A stretch of DNA of 64,000 nt from Pararhizobium sp. IMCC3301 (GTDB lineage Bacteria; Pseudomonadota; Alphaproteobacteria; Rhizobiales; GCA-2746425): contig NZ_CP132336.1 of the NCBI RefSeq assembly GCF_030758315.1, positions 3,935,001 through 3,999,000 on the forward strand. The letters run 5' to 3'. Below, piece by piece: positions 1 to 9,581 of this stretch (its first letter is position 1; each line of letters begins with the position of its first letter). A program made the position numbers and the translations under genes. Under the pieces are notes generated by a model. The model was not told the DNA's origin and did not search any database. It saw only the letters and a program-made list of their open reading frames with translations.

Positions 1-1
1 C

Positions 2-943
2 TTCATGGTGCTGACGCCGGTCCCTTGGGCAGGTGTTGTGAAGGCCCTCCCGGTGCTCACCCTGTTGGCCCCCTCGGAGCGCTCCGACCACCAGCGCGGA
101 CGCAGGCACAAGCTGCTGACCGACTGGGCCCGCCAAGGGGCGCTCCAGCTCTGTCGCTGGATGCCAGAGCGCGACATCGTCTTCGTGGGCGATAGCGGCT
201 TCGCTGTCCATGAACTGGCGTACGCCATCGGCGGCCGAGCAACCCTCATCAGCCGACTGCGGCTCGACGCCAATCTCTACGCGGCCCCTCCAAAACGTGA
301 CGGCCACACCCTCGGACGCCCGGCGCAGAAGGGGCCACCCTTGCCCAAGCTGAAAACGCTGCTTTCAAACCCGACCACGCCCTGGAAAAGGATCACCGCG
401 TCCTCCTGGTATGGGCGCAAGCACCATAAGGCACTCGAAATTACCTCGAGCACCGCATTGTGGTACCGACCTGGTACGCCGCCCAAGCCAATTCGCTGGG
501 TCCTCGTCAGGGATCCTGACGGCCGGCGCGCTCCGCAAGCTTTCTTCAGCACCGATACAACGCTCGATCCTGCCGACATCATCGCCCTGTTCGTCCGCCG
601 CTGGCAGGTCGAGGTCACCTTCGCCGAAACCCGCGCCCATCTTGGCGTCGAAACCCAACGGCAATGGTCCGACAAAGCTATCGCCCGCACCACGCCGGCG
701 CTGCTTGGTCTCTACAGCCTTATCTCTTTGTGGGCGTGCGATCTGTTGTCCAAGTCGAGCATTCCTTATGCCGCAGCCTGGTATCGTAAGACCCATCTCA
801 CCTTCACCGATGCCATCGGCGCCGTAAGGCTCGCCTTATGGGTCGGAGACATTTATCAACACTCCCCGCCGCACCGGGAAAGACACAAAATCCCTCCCGA
901 CCGTCTCGTGCGTATGGCAGAGGCTCTCTGCTTCGCCGCATAA
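2..943 (+). mobile_element. Transposase, DDE type (IS701/IS4-like), 5'-truncated by window edge
   Basis: The reading frame is open from the first bases of the window, so the N-terminus lies outside it; about 312 residues remain. Visible features are an Asp-containing strand (IVFVGDSGF, about residue 60 of the visible part) and a C-terminal block with W-Q-V-E-V-T-F-A-E-T-R followed by H-L-G-V-E-T-Q-R, which resembles the catalytic-Glu region of IS4/IS701-group DDE transposases. No frameshift is seen in the visible part. The downstream neighbour is a LysR gene on the opposite strand. The exact IS family is inferred from the motif style only. Confidence 0.75.
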
Positions 944-958
944 TGTACAAAGTCGAGC

Positions 959-975
959 TGAGAGCCCGACTCTCA
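959..975. terminator. Short hairpin after transposase
   Basis: Six-base arms TGAGAG/CTCTCA separated by five bases lie 16 bases after the transposase stop. It could be a weak terminator or part of the IS end; there is no T-run, and the left end of the element is not in the window for comparison. Confidence 0.3.
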
Positions 976-1124
976 ATTAATACCGATTGATTTCAATTCC
1001 TTGCGATAAGCCGGATGGAGGCGATGAGCAGGCATGCCTCAAAAGATGCCATTGGCACTTTTCGATCTTGATGTTTGGTTCGAGGAAGCTCAAGAAAACC
1101 GGCAATCATGCCATGTCGAAAGGA

Positions 1125-2036
1125 TCACCGGGCGGTGATGGCCTCCTGCGTGATTTCGAACTGAGCCAAGTGGTCTGTGAATTGCTGTAGTGCCGGCTGC
1201 AATGCCCCGGACAACCATCCGCAATGGGTGGGGACCCGGTCACTAATGTCCAGAATCGGCCGCGCAACAAGTCGTTTGTCAATGGTTTGAACCTGGCATT
1301 CAGGGAGGATCGATACTCCGAGACCGCAAGAGACCAGCCCTATAATCGCGCGGGATTCCGGGACCCTCAGCACGATTCGGGGATTGATGCCCGCTTTATC
1401 CCAGTGGCGAAACAGATGCGCGTTGAATGTTCTCCACGAAGCCGTCTCACCTAAAATGAAAGGCAAGTCGGCAAGATCAGCAAGCCGGAGTTGGTCAGGA
1501 ACCCCAACAGGGTGATCGACGGGTAAGATCGCCAGCAATCGGTCGGACTGAATGTCGATGGTGCGGACGTCGGCGCGAAGCGACGGTCCGGTCATAAAGC
1601 CGACATCAAGACGTCCTTTGTCCAGCATATCAAGCTGTCGTTCCGTATGGGCCTGAGTGAGCCGGATATGAATTTCTGGCGCGAGACCATGGAACGATTT
1701 GATGATGTCGGGCAAGCGACCGGAAACCACGGTGTCAGTATAGCCGACATTCAGGTGCCCCGCATATCCCTGTGCAACCTTCTGTGTCAGGTCTATGACG
1801 TCGCCCAGATCCCGCAGCACACGTTCGCAACCTGTGGCGAAAGCATGGCCAGCGACGGTAAGTTTTACGTGCCGGTTCGTCCGTTCGAGCAGCTTTACGC
1901 CCACCTCTCCCTCAAGCTGTACAATAGCGCGGCTCAGCGCAGGCTGGGTGATATTCAACTGCTGCGCTGTCCGCCGGAAATTCAGTTCCTTGGAGAGGCT
2001 CCAGAAATACCGCAACCTCCTCAAGCCTGTCTCCAC
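1125..2036 (-). CDS. LysR-family transcriptional regulator
   Basis: A 303-residue LysR-type protein. The N-terminal winged helix-turn-helix (about residues 7-65) has the typical block FRRTAQQLNITQPALSRAI, followed by a periplasmic-binding-like effector domain (about residues 92-290) with the end motif G-L-G-V-S-I-L-P. The GTG start at 2036 is chosen because an AAGGGG ribosome site lies nine bases upstream. It is transcribed divergently from a TRAP transporter/D-aminoacylase operon, so it is probably the regulator of that operon, with the transported compound or its breakdown product as co-inducer. The ligand cannot be read from sequence. Confidence 0.93.
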   Translation of the reverse strand: METGLRRLRYFWSLSKELNFRRTAQQLNITQPALSRAIVQLEGEVGVKLLERTNRHVKLTVAGHAFATGCERVLRDLGDVIDLTQKVAQGYAGHLNVGYTDTVVSGRLPDIIKSFHGLAPEIHIRLTQAHTERQLDMLDKGRLDVGFMTGPSLRADVRTIDIQSDRLLAILPVDHPVGVPDQLRLADLADLPFILGETASWRTFNAHLFRHWDKAGINPRIVLRVPESRAIIGLVSCGLGVSILPECQVQTIDKRLVARPILDISDRVPTHCGWLSGALQPALQQFTDHLAQFEITQEAITAR

Positions 2037-2056
2037 TGTTCCAAACCCCTTCCCAG

Positions 2057-2075
2057 TGATGCACGCCAGGCATCA
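2057..2075. promoter_or_regulatory. Candidate LysR operator (TGATGC-N7-GCATCA)
   Basis: A perfect 6+7+6 dyad in the 129-base gap between the divergent LysR gene and dctP. It has the T-N11-A style core and placement of LysR binding sites. Assignment is inferred from position and symmetry. Confidence 0.5.
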
Positions 2076-2165
2076 ATAAGGCGAAAACTTTACATTATAC
2101 GAACCATTGGCGTCATGCTAGCGTCGTTTTGCATCTAAATCGCTACGGCACGGGGAAAATATGAC

Positions 2166-3167
2166 ATGTCCAGATTCTCGAAAAGTACAATTGCAAGTCT
2201 AGCTTTCGGAATCGCACTTGTGGGATCAGGTCCCGCACTGGCGGCTGAATTGACCATGAACCTCGGCTGGGAAACCCCGCTGGACTCAGACTATGGCGTG
2301 CTTGCTGAAGAGTTTAAGAAGCTGGTCGACGATTATTCCGAAGGTAGTATTGAGGTCAAGTTGCGCCACTCGGGCCAAATCGGGGGCGAGGATAATGCGT
2401 TCAAAGCGTTACAACTTGGCACTGTCGACGCCTACTTCATCTCTCCGGGCAACGTCTCGCCCAGCTGGCCTTTGATGGACGTAATGGTTTTGCCTTACAC
2501 GTTCGAAAACACCGATCACTTGCGCGCGGTCGCAAATGGTCCTGCGGGAGCGTCCCTGAAGCGGCAACTGCAGGAGCAGACCGGTGTTCATCTGCTGACA
2601 TTTGGCGGACCCAGCTATCGTGACTTTTTCAACTCGGTGCGGCCGATCAACACCATCGAGGACATGGATGGTCTGAAGATTCGCGTTCCAAAAAACAAGG
2701 TGATGCTTGCAACCTTTACTGCATTCGGTGCTGAGCCTGTGCCTCTGGCCTGGTCCGAAACCCCTACGGCATTGCAGACCGGGACCATCGACGGAGGCGA
2801 CAACGGGACGAACATCATCCAGGAAATGAAGTTCTATGAATACGCCAAGTATCTGACCGTACTTGATCATTTTGCCGGCTTCACTCCGATGTTTGTTTCT
2901 GACGCGTTCATGAAAAAGCTCTCTGAAGATCAGGTGGAGGCGGTTCAACGTGCGGCGGACGAAGCTGGAGAGTTTCACATGCAGTACATGATAGGCCGCA
3001 TCGAAGAAGTTCGTACCTGGCTCGCCACGGAAGGCGGCATGGAAGTAACGCGCCCCGATCGCACCGCATTCATTGCAGCGGCAGAAACTGTTCAGCAAGA
3101 AGTCGCAGCTGAGCGCGGCGAGGCTTTTGCCGCTCTGCTCAAAGAGATCCGGGACGCCGCAAAATAA
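2166..3167 (+). CDS. dctP: TRAP transporter substrate-binding protein, DctP family
   Basis: A 333-residue periplasmic receptor of a tripartite ATP-independent transporter. An N-terminal signal peptide runs to about residue 26 (ends SGPALA-A). The DctP fold follows, with the conserved stretch GLKIRVPKNKVML (about residues 175-187) carrying the Arg that usually pairs with a carboxylate of the ligand. It is the first gene of an operon with dctQ, dctM and a D-aminoacylase. The context suggests a carboxylated, perhaps N-acylated amino acid ligand; this is inference. A hairpin follows the stop codon. Confidence 0.93.
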   Translation: MSRFSKSTIASLAFGIALVGSGPALAAELTMNLGWETPLDSDYGVLAEEFKKLVDDYSEGSIEVKLRHSGQIGGEDNAFKALQLGTVDAYFISPGNVSPSWPLMDVMVLPYTFENTDHLRAVANGPAGASLKRQLQEQTGVHLLTFGGPSYRDFFNSVRPINTIEDMDGLKIRVPKNKVMLATFTAFGAEPVPLAWSETPTALQTGTIDGGDNGTNIIQEMKFYEYAKYLTVLDHFAGFTPMFVSDAFMKKLSEDQVEAVQRAADEAGEFHMQYMIGRIEEVRTWLATEGGMEVTRPDRTAFIAAAETVQQEVAAERGEAFAALLKEIRDAAK

Positions 3168-3191
3168 CGCAGGCATCTTTTTCTGATCGCA

Positions 3192-3210
3192 CGGAGCCAC
3201 TTAAGCTCCG
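3192..3210 (+). terminator. Hairpin between dctP and dctQ
   Basis: CGGAGC and GCTCCG arms with a seven-base loop sit 25 bases after the dctP stop and before the dctQ ribosome site. No T-run follows, so it more likely protects the receptor mRNA or attenuates than fully terminates. Confidence 0.45.
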
Positions 3211-3251
3211 CGCGCCATCTGCCGCTTGCCCATGCGACAGGAGTCCCGCAG

Positions 3252-3779
3252 ATGTCTGCTATTCCACGGCTTATCGAACGTCATACTGAAGAAGTTATCT
3301 GTGCCTTGGCGCTCAGCATAATGGCGATCTGCGTTTTTCTGCAGGTTGTCATGCGCTACGTCTTTCATTCCGCGCTGCCATGGAGTGAGGAAGTCGCGTC
3401 CATTGCCATGGTATGGGCCGTGTATATGGGTGCGTCTCTCTGTGTGCGGGAACGGTTTCACATCCGGATCATGGCAGGAATACTGCTCTTTCCACGAACC
3501 ATCGCCAAGTGGTTTGTGTTTCTCGCTGATCTGTTTGCCGCAGTCTATTGCATTTTGATGCTGATCGTGTCGGTCGAGTATCTCGGTGTGCTGGCGCGCT
3601 ATCCTGCGCACACCCCAAGCCTGGGTATCGACGAATTCTATCCGCAATCGATCCTGGTGATCGGGCATCTGCTGATCTTGCTCCGTCTGGTTCAGGTTTA
3701 CGTGATCTGGCTGCGCCTGGACGGCAAGGGGATTCCAGGCATGCGCGCAGAACACGAAGTGGAATCTTCGCATGAATGA
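3252..3779 (+). CDS. dctQ: TRAP transporter small permease, DctQ family
   Basis: A 175-residue membrane protein with four predicted transmembrane segments, the usual DctQ layout. The family-typical block PWSEEVASIAMVWAVYMGA is at about residues 40-58. An AGGAG ribosome site lies about nine bases before the ATG. It partners with the large permease encoded immediately downstream; the two reading frames overlap by eight bases, indicating translational coupling. The role is as the small membrane subunit of the same TRAP system as the upstream receptor. Confidence 0.92.
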   Translation: MSAIPRLIERHTEEVICALALSIMAICVFLQVVMRYVFHSALPWSEEVASIAMVWAVYMGASLCVRERFHIRIMAGILLFPRTIAKWFVFLADLFAAVYCILMLIVSVEYLGVLARYPAHTPSLGIDEFYPQSILVIGHLLILLRLVQVYVIWLRLDGKGIPGMRAEHEVESSHE

Positions 3780-5061
3780 ACTTGTCATTCTGGCCCTGGT
3801 GTTTACCGGTCTCACCTTGATCGGCGCGCCGCTTTTTGCGGCGGTCGGATTGACGACCTTCCTGGCGCTGTTTTTGATAGAAATCCCGTCTACCTTGATG
3901 GCGCAGATCGGCTACACGGGGCTTACACCGTTTCCTCTGCTGACCATTCCACTGTTCGTCCTCGCCGGGCGCTTGATGGAAGTCGGTGGCCTGGGAACAC
4001 GGTTGATAGCCGTGGCAACCAACCTCGTCGGTGCCTATCGCGGCAGTCTGGGCCTGGTAACAGTGTTCGCATGTATGCTGTTCGCAGCGCTTTCCGGGTC
4101 GGGTCCCGCCACCACTGCGGCCATCGGTTCCATGACTGTTCCGGCAATGCAGCGCGAGGGCTATCATACGCCGTTTGCCGCCGCCATTGCCGCCGCAGCC
4201 GGTGCGCTCGGCAGTCTGATCCCACCCTCCAACCTGATGATCATTTACGGTCTTGTCTCGGAAACTTCGATTCCGCGCCTGTTCCTGGCGGGCTTCATTC
4301 CCGGCTTCGTAGTCACTGCCTTCCTTATGATCACCACCTATATCATTGCGCGGCGCAAGGGTTACGGTGGATCCGGCGACCCTTTCTCCTGGGCCCCCGC
4401 ACTGCGTGCAATGTGGGATGGGAAATGGGCAATTGGCGCCCCGGTGCTGATACTCGGCGGGATTTATGGCGGGGCATTCACCCCAACCGAGGCGGCTGCA
4501 GTTGCCGTGTTCTATGCCCTGTTCGTTGGTGCCGTCGTGCACCGCGAACTGACTGCGCGCAAGCTGTTCGAAAGTCTTCGCTTCACGGCGTTAATGACCG
4601 GACTTTTGATCCTGCTGGCTCCCACCTTGGCCTTCGGGCAGCTCTCGGCCTTCTATGATGTGCCGGCTGCAGTTGAAGCCTTGATCACCAGCATGACCGT
4701 CAACGTATATATCGTGCTGATACTGATCGGCATATTCTACATTATTATCGGTACCTTCATGGAGTCGCTGGCACAGATTATTCTGTTCACCTCGGTGTTT
4801 CTGCCGCTGGTGGTTGGACTGGGCGTCGATCCGGTTGTGTTTGGTGTGTTCACCGTCATCACCTGCGAGATTGGCTTTCTGACGCCGCCATTGGGCGGAA
4901 ACCTCAACGTCGCGGCCCGAATCTCGGGCGTCAGTATTGAACAGGTTTCGGTCGCTGTGCTGCCTTTCATCGCAGCGTACTGCCTGGGTCTTCTGTTGAT
5001 TATCTTTTTTCCGGAAATGTCGCTCTGGCTTCCAAATCTATTCTATGGGCCAGCCCGCTAG
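3772..5061 (+). CDS. dctM: TRAP transporter large permease, DctM family
   Basis: A 429-residue hydrophobic protein of usual DctM length, about 12 membrane segments. Family motifs visible include FAALSGSGPATTAAIGSMTVP (about residues 101-121, quoted in part), GSLIPPSNLMIIYG and, near the C-terminus, ITCEIGFLTPPLGGNLNVA. It is the ion-coupled transport channel. It overlaps dctQ and is followed 23 bases later by the D-aminoacylase gene with its own ribosome site (AAGGAG). Confidence 0.94.
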   Translation: MNELVILALVFTGLTLIGAPLFAAVGLTTFLALFLIEIPSTLMAQIGYTGLTPFPLLTIPLFVLAGRLMEVGGLGTRLIAVATNLVGAYRGSLGLVTVFACMLFAALSGSGPATTAAIGSMTVPAMQREGYHTPFAAAIAAAAGALGSLIPPSNLMIIYGLVSETSIPRLFLAGFIPGFVVTAFLMITTYIIARRKGYGGSGDPFSWAPALRAMWDGKWAIGAPVLILGGIYGGAFTPTEAAAVAVFYALFVGAVVHRELTARKLFESLRFTALMTGLLILLAPTLAFGQLSAFYDVPAAVEALITSMTVNVYIVLILIGIFYIIIGTFMESLAQIILFTSVFLPLVVGLGVDPVVFGVFTVITCEIGFLTPPLGGNLNVAARISGVSIEQVSVAVLPFIAAYCLGLLLIIFFPEMSLWLPNLFYGPAR

Positions 5062-5084
5062 CCCCAATCCAAGGAGCAACAACG

Positions 5085-6677
5085 ATGCTTGATACACTTC
5101 TGACAAATGGCGTTATCTATGACGGGTCCGGACGCGACCCGTTGCGCGGTGACATTGGCATCAAGGACGGACGAATTGCAGATATCGGCAAGCTTGCGGG
5201 TTCCCAGGCCGAGCGGCACGTCGAACTGGACGGGCTGGCTGTGGCACCGGGTTTCATCGACCTGCACACCCACTCAGATTTCACCCTTGCTGCAGACGGA
5301 CGGGCGCAAAGCCAAGTACACCAGGGCGTTACCACCGAAGTGATCGGCCAATGCGGCTATTCATGCGCTCCCGTGCACAGCGTCCGCGATGTCGAAATCA
5401 TGGCGCCAGGGTATGCCGATGGTATGGTCGACGTCGACTGGCAGAGCTTTGGCGAGTACCTGGATCATCTCGACAAAATCTCGTTGGGCGTGAACGTGGC
5501 CGCATTCGTCGGACACGGGACCATTCATCGAGCCGTCCTGGGTGATGCGTTGCGCGCTGCGGACGACGCAGAGCTGGACAAGATGAAGGGGTTGCTGAGT
5601 GAGAGCATCGACGGTGGTGCCTATGGCTTTTCCACCGGACTGGAATACTGGCCCGGAAGTCTGGCCTCGCCCGACCAGCTTGCAGAAATGATCGGCATCG
5701 CAGCAAAGCGGGGCGTGCTCTATGCCACCCATGTGCGCAATCGCGACTTGTTCTATGACATCGGTTTTGGAGAAGCGATTTCCACCGCCCGGGCGGCTGG
5801 CGCACGACTGCAGATTTCGCATATCCAGCCCAAGTATGGCGCTCCCGCTTACGCGATGCAGCATGCCATCGATATGGTCAACGAGGCCAAGGGCCATGGT
5901 GTCGATGTGGCCTATGATGTGATCCCGCACGATTGGTCGCACACCCGGGTATCAGCCATTCTACCGCAGTGGGCGCAGGAAGGCGGCGTTGCAACTGTGC
6001 AGGCGCGACTGAAGGATTCAGCGACAAGGCTGCGAATCAAGGGCAATCGGCGACCGATGTGGAGGCTTGTGAATGATGGGCAGTGGCACAAGATCGTGCT
6101 CATGCAATCGACCATCAATCCCGAACTCGTCGGCTTGACCTTTGACGAGATTGGTGCCCGCCGCAATGTCGACCCCTACGATGCTGCGCTCGATCTGCTT
6201 ATTGAAGAGGGGGAGCATATGAACCACCTGATGTGGACTTCGCAATCCTTCTCTGAGGATGATATTCGCCTGGCGATTTCGCAGCCCGATTGCGCGATCA
6301 TCTCGGACACGTTGGCGCTGGCTCCCGAGGGATGTCTCAAACACCACGTCGGCTCGCTCAGCGGCTATGGCTGGGCGGCACGGTTCCTGCAACACTATGT
6401 CCGCGATCACAAGGTGTTGTCGCTGTCCGAAGGCGTACGGCGTCTGACATCGCTGCCGGCAGAGCGCCTGGGAGTGGCGGATCGGGGTGTGATCAAGTCC
6501 GGGGCCTGGGCCGACATTACCGTTTTTGATGCTGACCAGATAGCCAGTCACTGTGACGTGGAAGAGCCACGGCGTTTTGCGACCGGGATCGCTCATGTGC
6601 TGGTCAATGGTGTGTTCTCGATGTTCGAGGGTGCACGAACCAAGCACGACAACGGGCGCGTATTGCGCTCGCACTGA
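5085..6677 (+). CDS. N-acyl-D-amino-acid deacylase (D-aminoacylase), amidohydrolase superfamily
   Basis: A 530-residue cytoplasmic amidohydrolase expected to hydrolyse N-acyl-D-amino acids (or a related N-acyl/N-carbamoyl compound) to the free amino acid. The metal site is visible: HTH at residues 61-63, Cys90 in the GQCGYSC block, HVRNRD (about residue 217) and HIQPKYG (about residue 246). The N- and C-terminal beta-sandwich ends (LLTNGVIYDGSG and GVIKSGAWADITVFD) are typical. It follows the TRAP genes closely, suggesting that the imported ligand is its substrate. D-specificity is a family-level inference. Confidence 0.87.
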   Translation: MLDTLLTNGVIYDGSGRDPLRGDIGIKDGRIADIGKLAGSQAERHVELDGLAVAPGFIDLHTHSDFTLAADGRAQSQVHQGVTTEVIGQCGYSCAPVHSVRDVEIMAPGYADGMVDVDWQSFGEYLDHLDKISLGVNVAAFVGHGTIHRAVLGDALRAADDAELDKMKGLLSESIDGGAYGFSTGLEYWPGSLASPDQLAEMIGIAAKRGVLYATHVRNRDLFYDIGFGEAISTARAAGARLQISHIQPKYGAPAYAMQHAIDMVNEAKGHGVDVAYDVIPHDWSHTRVSAILPQWAQEGGVATVQARLKDSATRLRIKGNRRPMWRLVNDGQWHKIVLMQSTINPELVGLTFDEIGARRNVDPYDAALDLLIEEGEHMNHLMWTSQSFSEDDIRLAISQPDCAIISDTLALAPEGCLKHHVGSLSGYGWAARFLQHYVRDHKVLSLSEGVRRLTSLPAERLGVADRGVIKSGAWADITVFDADQIASHCDVEEPRRFATGIAHVLVNGVFSMFEGARTKHDNGRVLRSH

Positions 6678-6885
6678 TCGCGTTGTCTGCGTGAACCCAC
6701 CGGTTGTTCAATATGGGACGATGGGCCGACGTCTGAAAATGCATCTTGCGTTGGTGGAGCGTGTCGTTAACGACGATCCGTGCCGATTTTCCCTGGAGTC
6801 GCAAGATCACGCCGGGACGTACATGGATGCGTATGAAAAATCACGCCAGACGCATTGTCGGCACTGATATTGGAAGGAAAAATCT

Positions 6886-7863
6886 ATGGGTTCGTTGAGG
6901 TGGGGTATTCTGGCACCAGGGGGAATTGCAGCATTGTTTGCCCAGGACCTTGGTTCGGCTGGTCGGACATTTCTGGCTGTTGGTTCACGCAGTCAGGAGA
7001 GGGCGGACCAATTTGCCGCCAAATATGGCGCGGCAAGGGCCTATGGGAGCTACGAGGCTCTGGTCAATGACCCGGATATAGAGGCGGTTTACATCGCTTC
7101 GCCCCATTCCGAGCATGCAGCCCATGCTGAACTGGCATTACGCCACGGCAAGCATGTTCTCGTTGAGAAGCCGTTCACGTTGACCGGAGAACAGGCGCGC
7201 CGGGTTCGCGACGTGGCACGTGAGACGGGCTTGTTCGCCATGGAGGCGATGCGGACCCGCTTTATGCCGCATACTGTGCGCAGCCACCAGCTGATTGAGG
7301 AAGGAGCGCTGGGCGAAATTCGGGCGCTGACCGCAGACCATTGTCAGCGGCTGGACTCTGACCCTGTGGGGCGTCTGTGGAACCCGATCCTGGGCGGCGG
7401 GGCTCTGCTCGATCTGGGCATTTACAATGTGTCTTTTGCCTCCGATTACCTGGGCGCGCCCGAGCACATCAACGCAGTGGCTACAATGACTTCCACTGGC
7501 GTTGATTTGTCGACTTCCATGATTTTCCGATATGCCAATGGCGCTATTGCCAGCTTGCAGACGGCCATGGACGCGCGTGGACCCAACCGGGCGGCGATCA
7601 TTGGCGAGAAGGCCCGCATCGAGATGGGCTCCGTGTTCTACAGGTCTTCCAGGTTCAAGCTGTTCAACGGCAAGGACGAACTGATTGAAGATTTCTCCGA
7701 GCCCTATCCCTTCTGGGGCAAGCAATATGAAGCCCAGGAAGTGGAGCGCTGCATTGCCGCCGGCCTCACCGAGAGTCCGCGCATGAGCCTCGATGAGACT
7801 GTTACAATCATCGAGACCATTGATAAAGTCCGCCAGCAGATCAACCTGACATATCCAGAATAG
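6886..7863 (+). CDS. Gfo/Idh/MocA-family oxidoreductase
   Basis: A 325-residue NAD(P)-dependent oxidoreductase. The N-terminal Rossmann region begins with RWGILAPGGIAALFAQDL, a slightly degenerate GxGxxA-type motif, followed by the family block HGKHVLVEKPFTLT (about residues 88-101), where the EKP lysine is the conserved nucleotide-site/catalytic residue. The C-terminal GFO/IDH domain spans about residues 125-320. It starts after a 208-base gap with an AAGGAA ribosome site, so it may be co-transcribed with the deacylase. The sugar-like substrate is unknown. Confidence 0.88.
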   Translation: MGSLRWGILAPGGIAALFAQDLGSAGRTFLAVGSRSQERADQFAAKYGAARAYGSYEALVNDPDIEAVYIASPHSEHAAHAELALRHGKHVLVEKPFTLTGEQARRVRDVARETGLFAMEAMRTRFMPHTVRSHQLIEEGALGEIRALTADHCQRLDSDPVGRLWNPILGGGALLDLGIYNVSFASDYLGAPEHINAVATMTSTGVDLSTSMIFRYANGAIASLQTAMDARGPNRAAIIGEKARIEMGSVFYRSSRFKLFNGKDELIEDFSEPYPFWGKQYEAQEVERCIAAGLTESPRMSLDETVTIIETIDKVRQQINLTYPE

Positions 7864-7916
7864 GATTCACCTGAAACAGCCTCCGGCAATTCCGCGAAGT
7901 GTGTGGATACCCGGAT

Positions 7917-7949
7917 TTGCAAGTTGAGAGGCGGATTTCAAACTTGCAA
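7917..7949. repeat. Nine-base inverted repeat upstream of aminotransferase
   Basis: TTGCAAGTT at 7917-7925 and AACTTGCAA at 7941-7949 are exact reverse complements separated by 15 bases; GGATTT also occurs twice just inside and outside. It lies 77 bases before the DegT-family start and could be a regulator site or a weak hairpin. Confidence 0.35.
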
Positions 7950-8025
7950 TGCAAAATCGCATTTCTAATGAGCATAGTGTTCGACTTCCAGAACGGGCGG
8001 GTTGCCGCCCCAGCGGCGGAGTAAG

Positions 8026-9234
8026 ATGATGATGAAACCTGTCTTCAGCGGAAGCTTTACCCAGCAAGCAAAAATCCCGGACGCTGCGATCGCAGCCGCG
8101 CTGGAGGTGCTCAGGCACGGTCGCCTGCATCGTTACAACACGGTCGCTGCTGAACCCGGCGAGACGGCGTTGCTGGAACAGGAATTTGCACATTGGCAGG
8201 GTGCAAGATACTGCCTTGCCTGCGCGTCGGGCGGTCAGGCGATGCAGATTGCGCTGCGCGCGGCAGGCGTTAAATCCGGCGATCCTGTCCTGACCAACGG
8301 GTTCACGCTCGCTCCGGTTCCAGGTGCAATAGCGGCGGTGGGCGGCGCGACGGTCCTGGTGGAAGTCACGGCTGATCTGGTGATTGATCTTGCCGATCTG
8401 GAACAGAAGGCCCGAAATGTCTCCGCCAGATACCTGCTGCTTTCGCATATGCGGGGTCACCTGGTAGACATGAAGCGTCTGTCCGATATCGCCAAGCGTC
8501 TCAATTTGACGGTGATTGAGGATTGCGCACACACCATGGGGGCTAGTTGGGCAGGGACGAAAAGCGGTAATTTTGGCCATGCCGGATGTTTTTCCACCCA
8601 GACATACAAGCACATGAATTCTGGCGAAGGCGGGCTGCTTACCTCAAACGATCCGGATTTCATGGCACGGGCGACCATTCTGTCGGGGTCCTACATGCTT
8701 TATGGCCGGCACGGTGCCGGGCCCGATTCCGAATATTTTGAAGGCCCGCGTCTGAATATGCCCAACATGTCCGCGCGGATGGATAACCTGCGTGCCGCAA
8801 TCCTGCGCCCCCAACTCAGAGAACTGGACCACTCTATCGAGTCATGGAACGAGCGTTATGACATCATTGCAAAACATTTGAAGGAATGCAGTGCGGTGGC
8901 ATTGCCCAAGCGCCCGGATGATGGAAAATTCGTTGGCAGTTCAATTCAGTTCAGAATTCCAGACATCCATCCGGATACCGCCAACGCGTTGCTTGCAGGC
9001 CTTGCGCAGCGGGGTGTCGAGGTCAAATGGTTCGGGGGTGCAACGCCAATTGGGTTTACATCGTCGCATGACAGCTGGCGCTATTTGCAGCGCCAGTCCT
9101 TACCCGTTACCGACAATGTGTTGGCAAGCCTGTTCGATATGCGCTTGCCTCTGGCCTTTTCACTCAAAGATTGCGCGTTGATTGCTGATATCCTTGTGGA
9201 TGAAATCTCAGCCGTGACCCGTGCCGCGGCATGA
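8026..9234 (+). CDS. DegT/DnrJ/EryC1/StrS-family PLP aminotransferase
   Basis: About 402 residues. Three consecutive ATGs (8026, 8029, 8032) follow a GGAG site; the first or second is the likely start. The PLP-binding Lys is in FSTQTYKHMNSGEGG (about residue 195), the usual DegT-family position before the GEGG motif; the aspartate pocket IEDCAHTMGA lies upstream. The family transfers an amino group to keto-sugars or, less often, other carbonyl compounds. It is last in the run of catabolic genes beginning at dctP; whether it acts on the same substrate is unknown. Confidence 0.87.
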   Translation: MMMKPVFSGSFTQQAKIPDAAIAAALEVLRHGRLHRYNTVAAEPGETALLEQEFAHWQGARYCLACASGGQAMQIALRAAGVKSGDPVLTNGFTLAPVPGAIAAVGGATVLVEVTADLVIDLADLEQKARNVSARYLLLSHMRGHLVDMKRLSDIAKRLNLTVIEDCAHTMGASWAGTKSGNFGHAGCFSTQTYKHMNSGEGGLLTSNDPDFMARATILSGSYMLYGRHGAGPDSEYFEGPRLNMPNMSARMDNLRAAILRPQLRELDHSIESWNERYDIIAKHLKECSAVALPKRPDDGKFVGSSIQFRIPDIHPDTANALLAGLAQRGVEVKWFGGATPIGFTSSHDSWRYLQRQSLPVTDNVLASLFDMRLPLAFSLKDCALIADILVDEISAVTRAAA

Positions 9235-9340
9235 ATGCCCCACTCAGAAGTGGACTTGCTCCGATAACGCAGAGAGGTTTTCACTCTACCCGTGCCACTG
9301 CGGTTTTGAATTTTATCGGCGATTTATAGCCCAATGCTGA

Positions 9341-9561
9341 ATGGCACCGGACTGGATTGTAGATCCCCCTATGTATCGGCCAAGGGCCTTTGTGGAAAGC
9401 TTCAACGGCAGCTTCAGAGACCAATGGCTAATGAAACACTCTTCTCATCGCTTCCTAAAGCGCGAGAACAGATCACCGTATGGAAGGGGGACTACGACGT
9501 GGAAAGGCCGCACTCATCATTGGGCAATATTACGCCCAGTGAATTCTCCGAACAACCGTAA
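9341..9561 (+). pseudogene. IS3-family transposase remnant (frameshifted C-terminal integrase fragment)
   Basis: One frame reads AFVESFNGSFRDQWLMKH and the next frame continues with VERPHSSLGNITPSEF. Together they match the end of the IS3-type rve integrase domain, in which the catalytic Glu occurs in FVESFNG and the family ends with RPHSSLGxxTPxEF. The change of frame at about 9445-9470 and the absence of the rest of the transposase and of orfA show a decayed fragment. It lies between the aminotransferase and catalase. Confidence 0.8.
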
Positions 9562-9581
9562 GTAAGTTGGGTCTCAGGTCA

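Noticed and set aside
6678-6885. Small gene between D-aminoacylase and Gfo/Idh/MocA genes
   Set aside because: The only open frame starts inside the deacylase in another frame and has no similarity or ribosome site.
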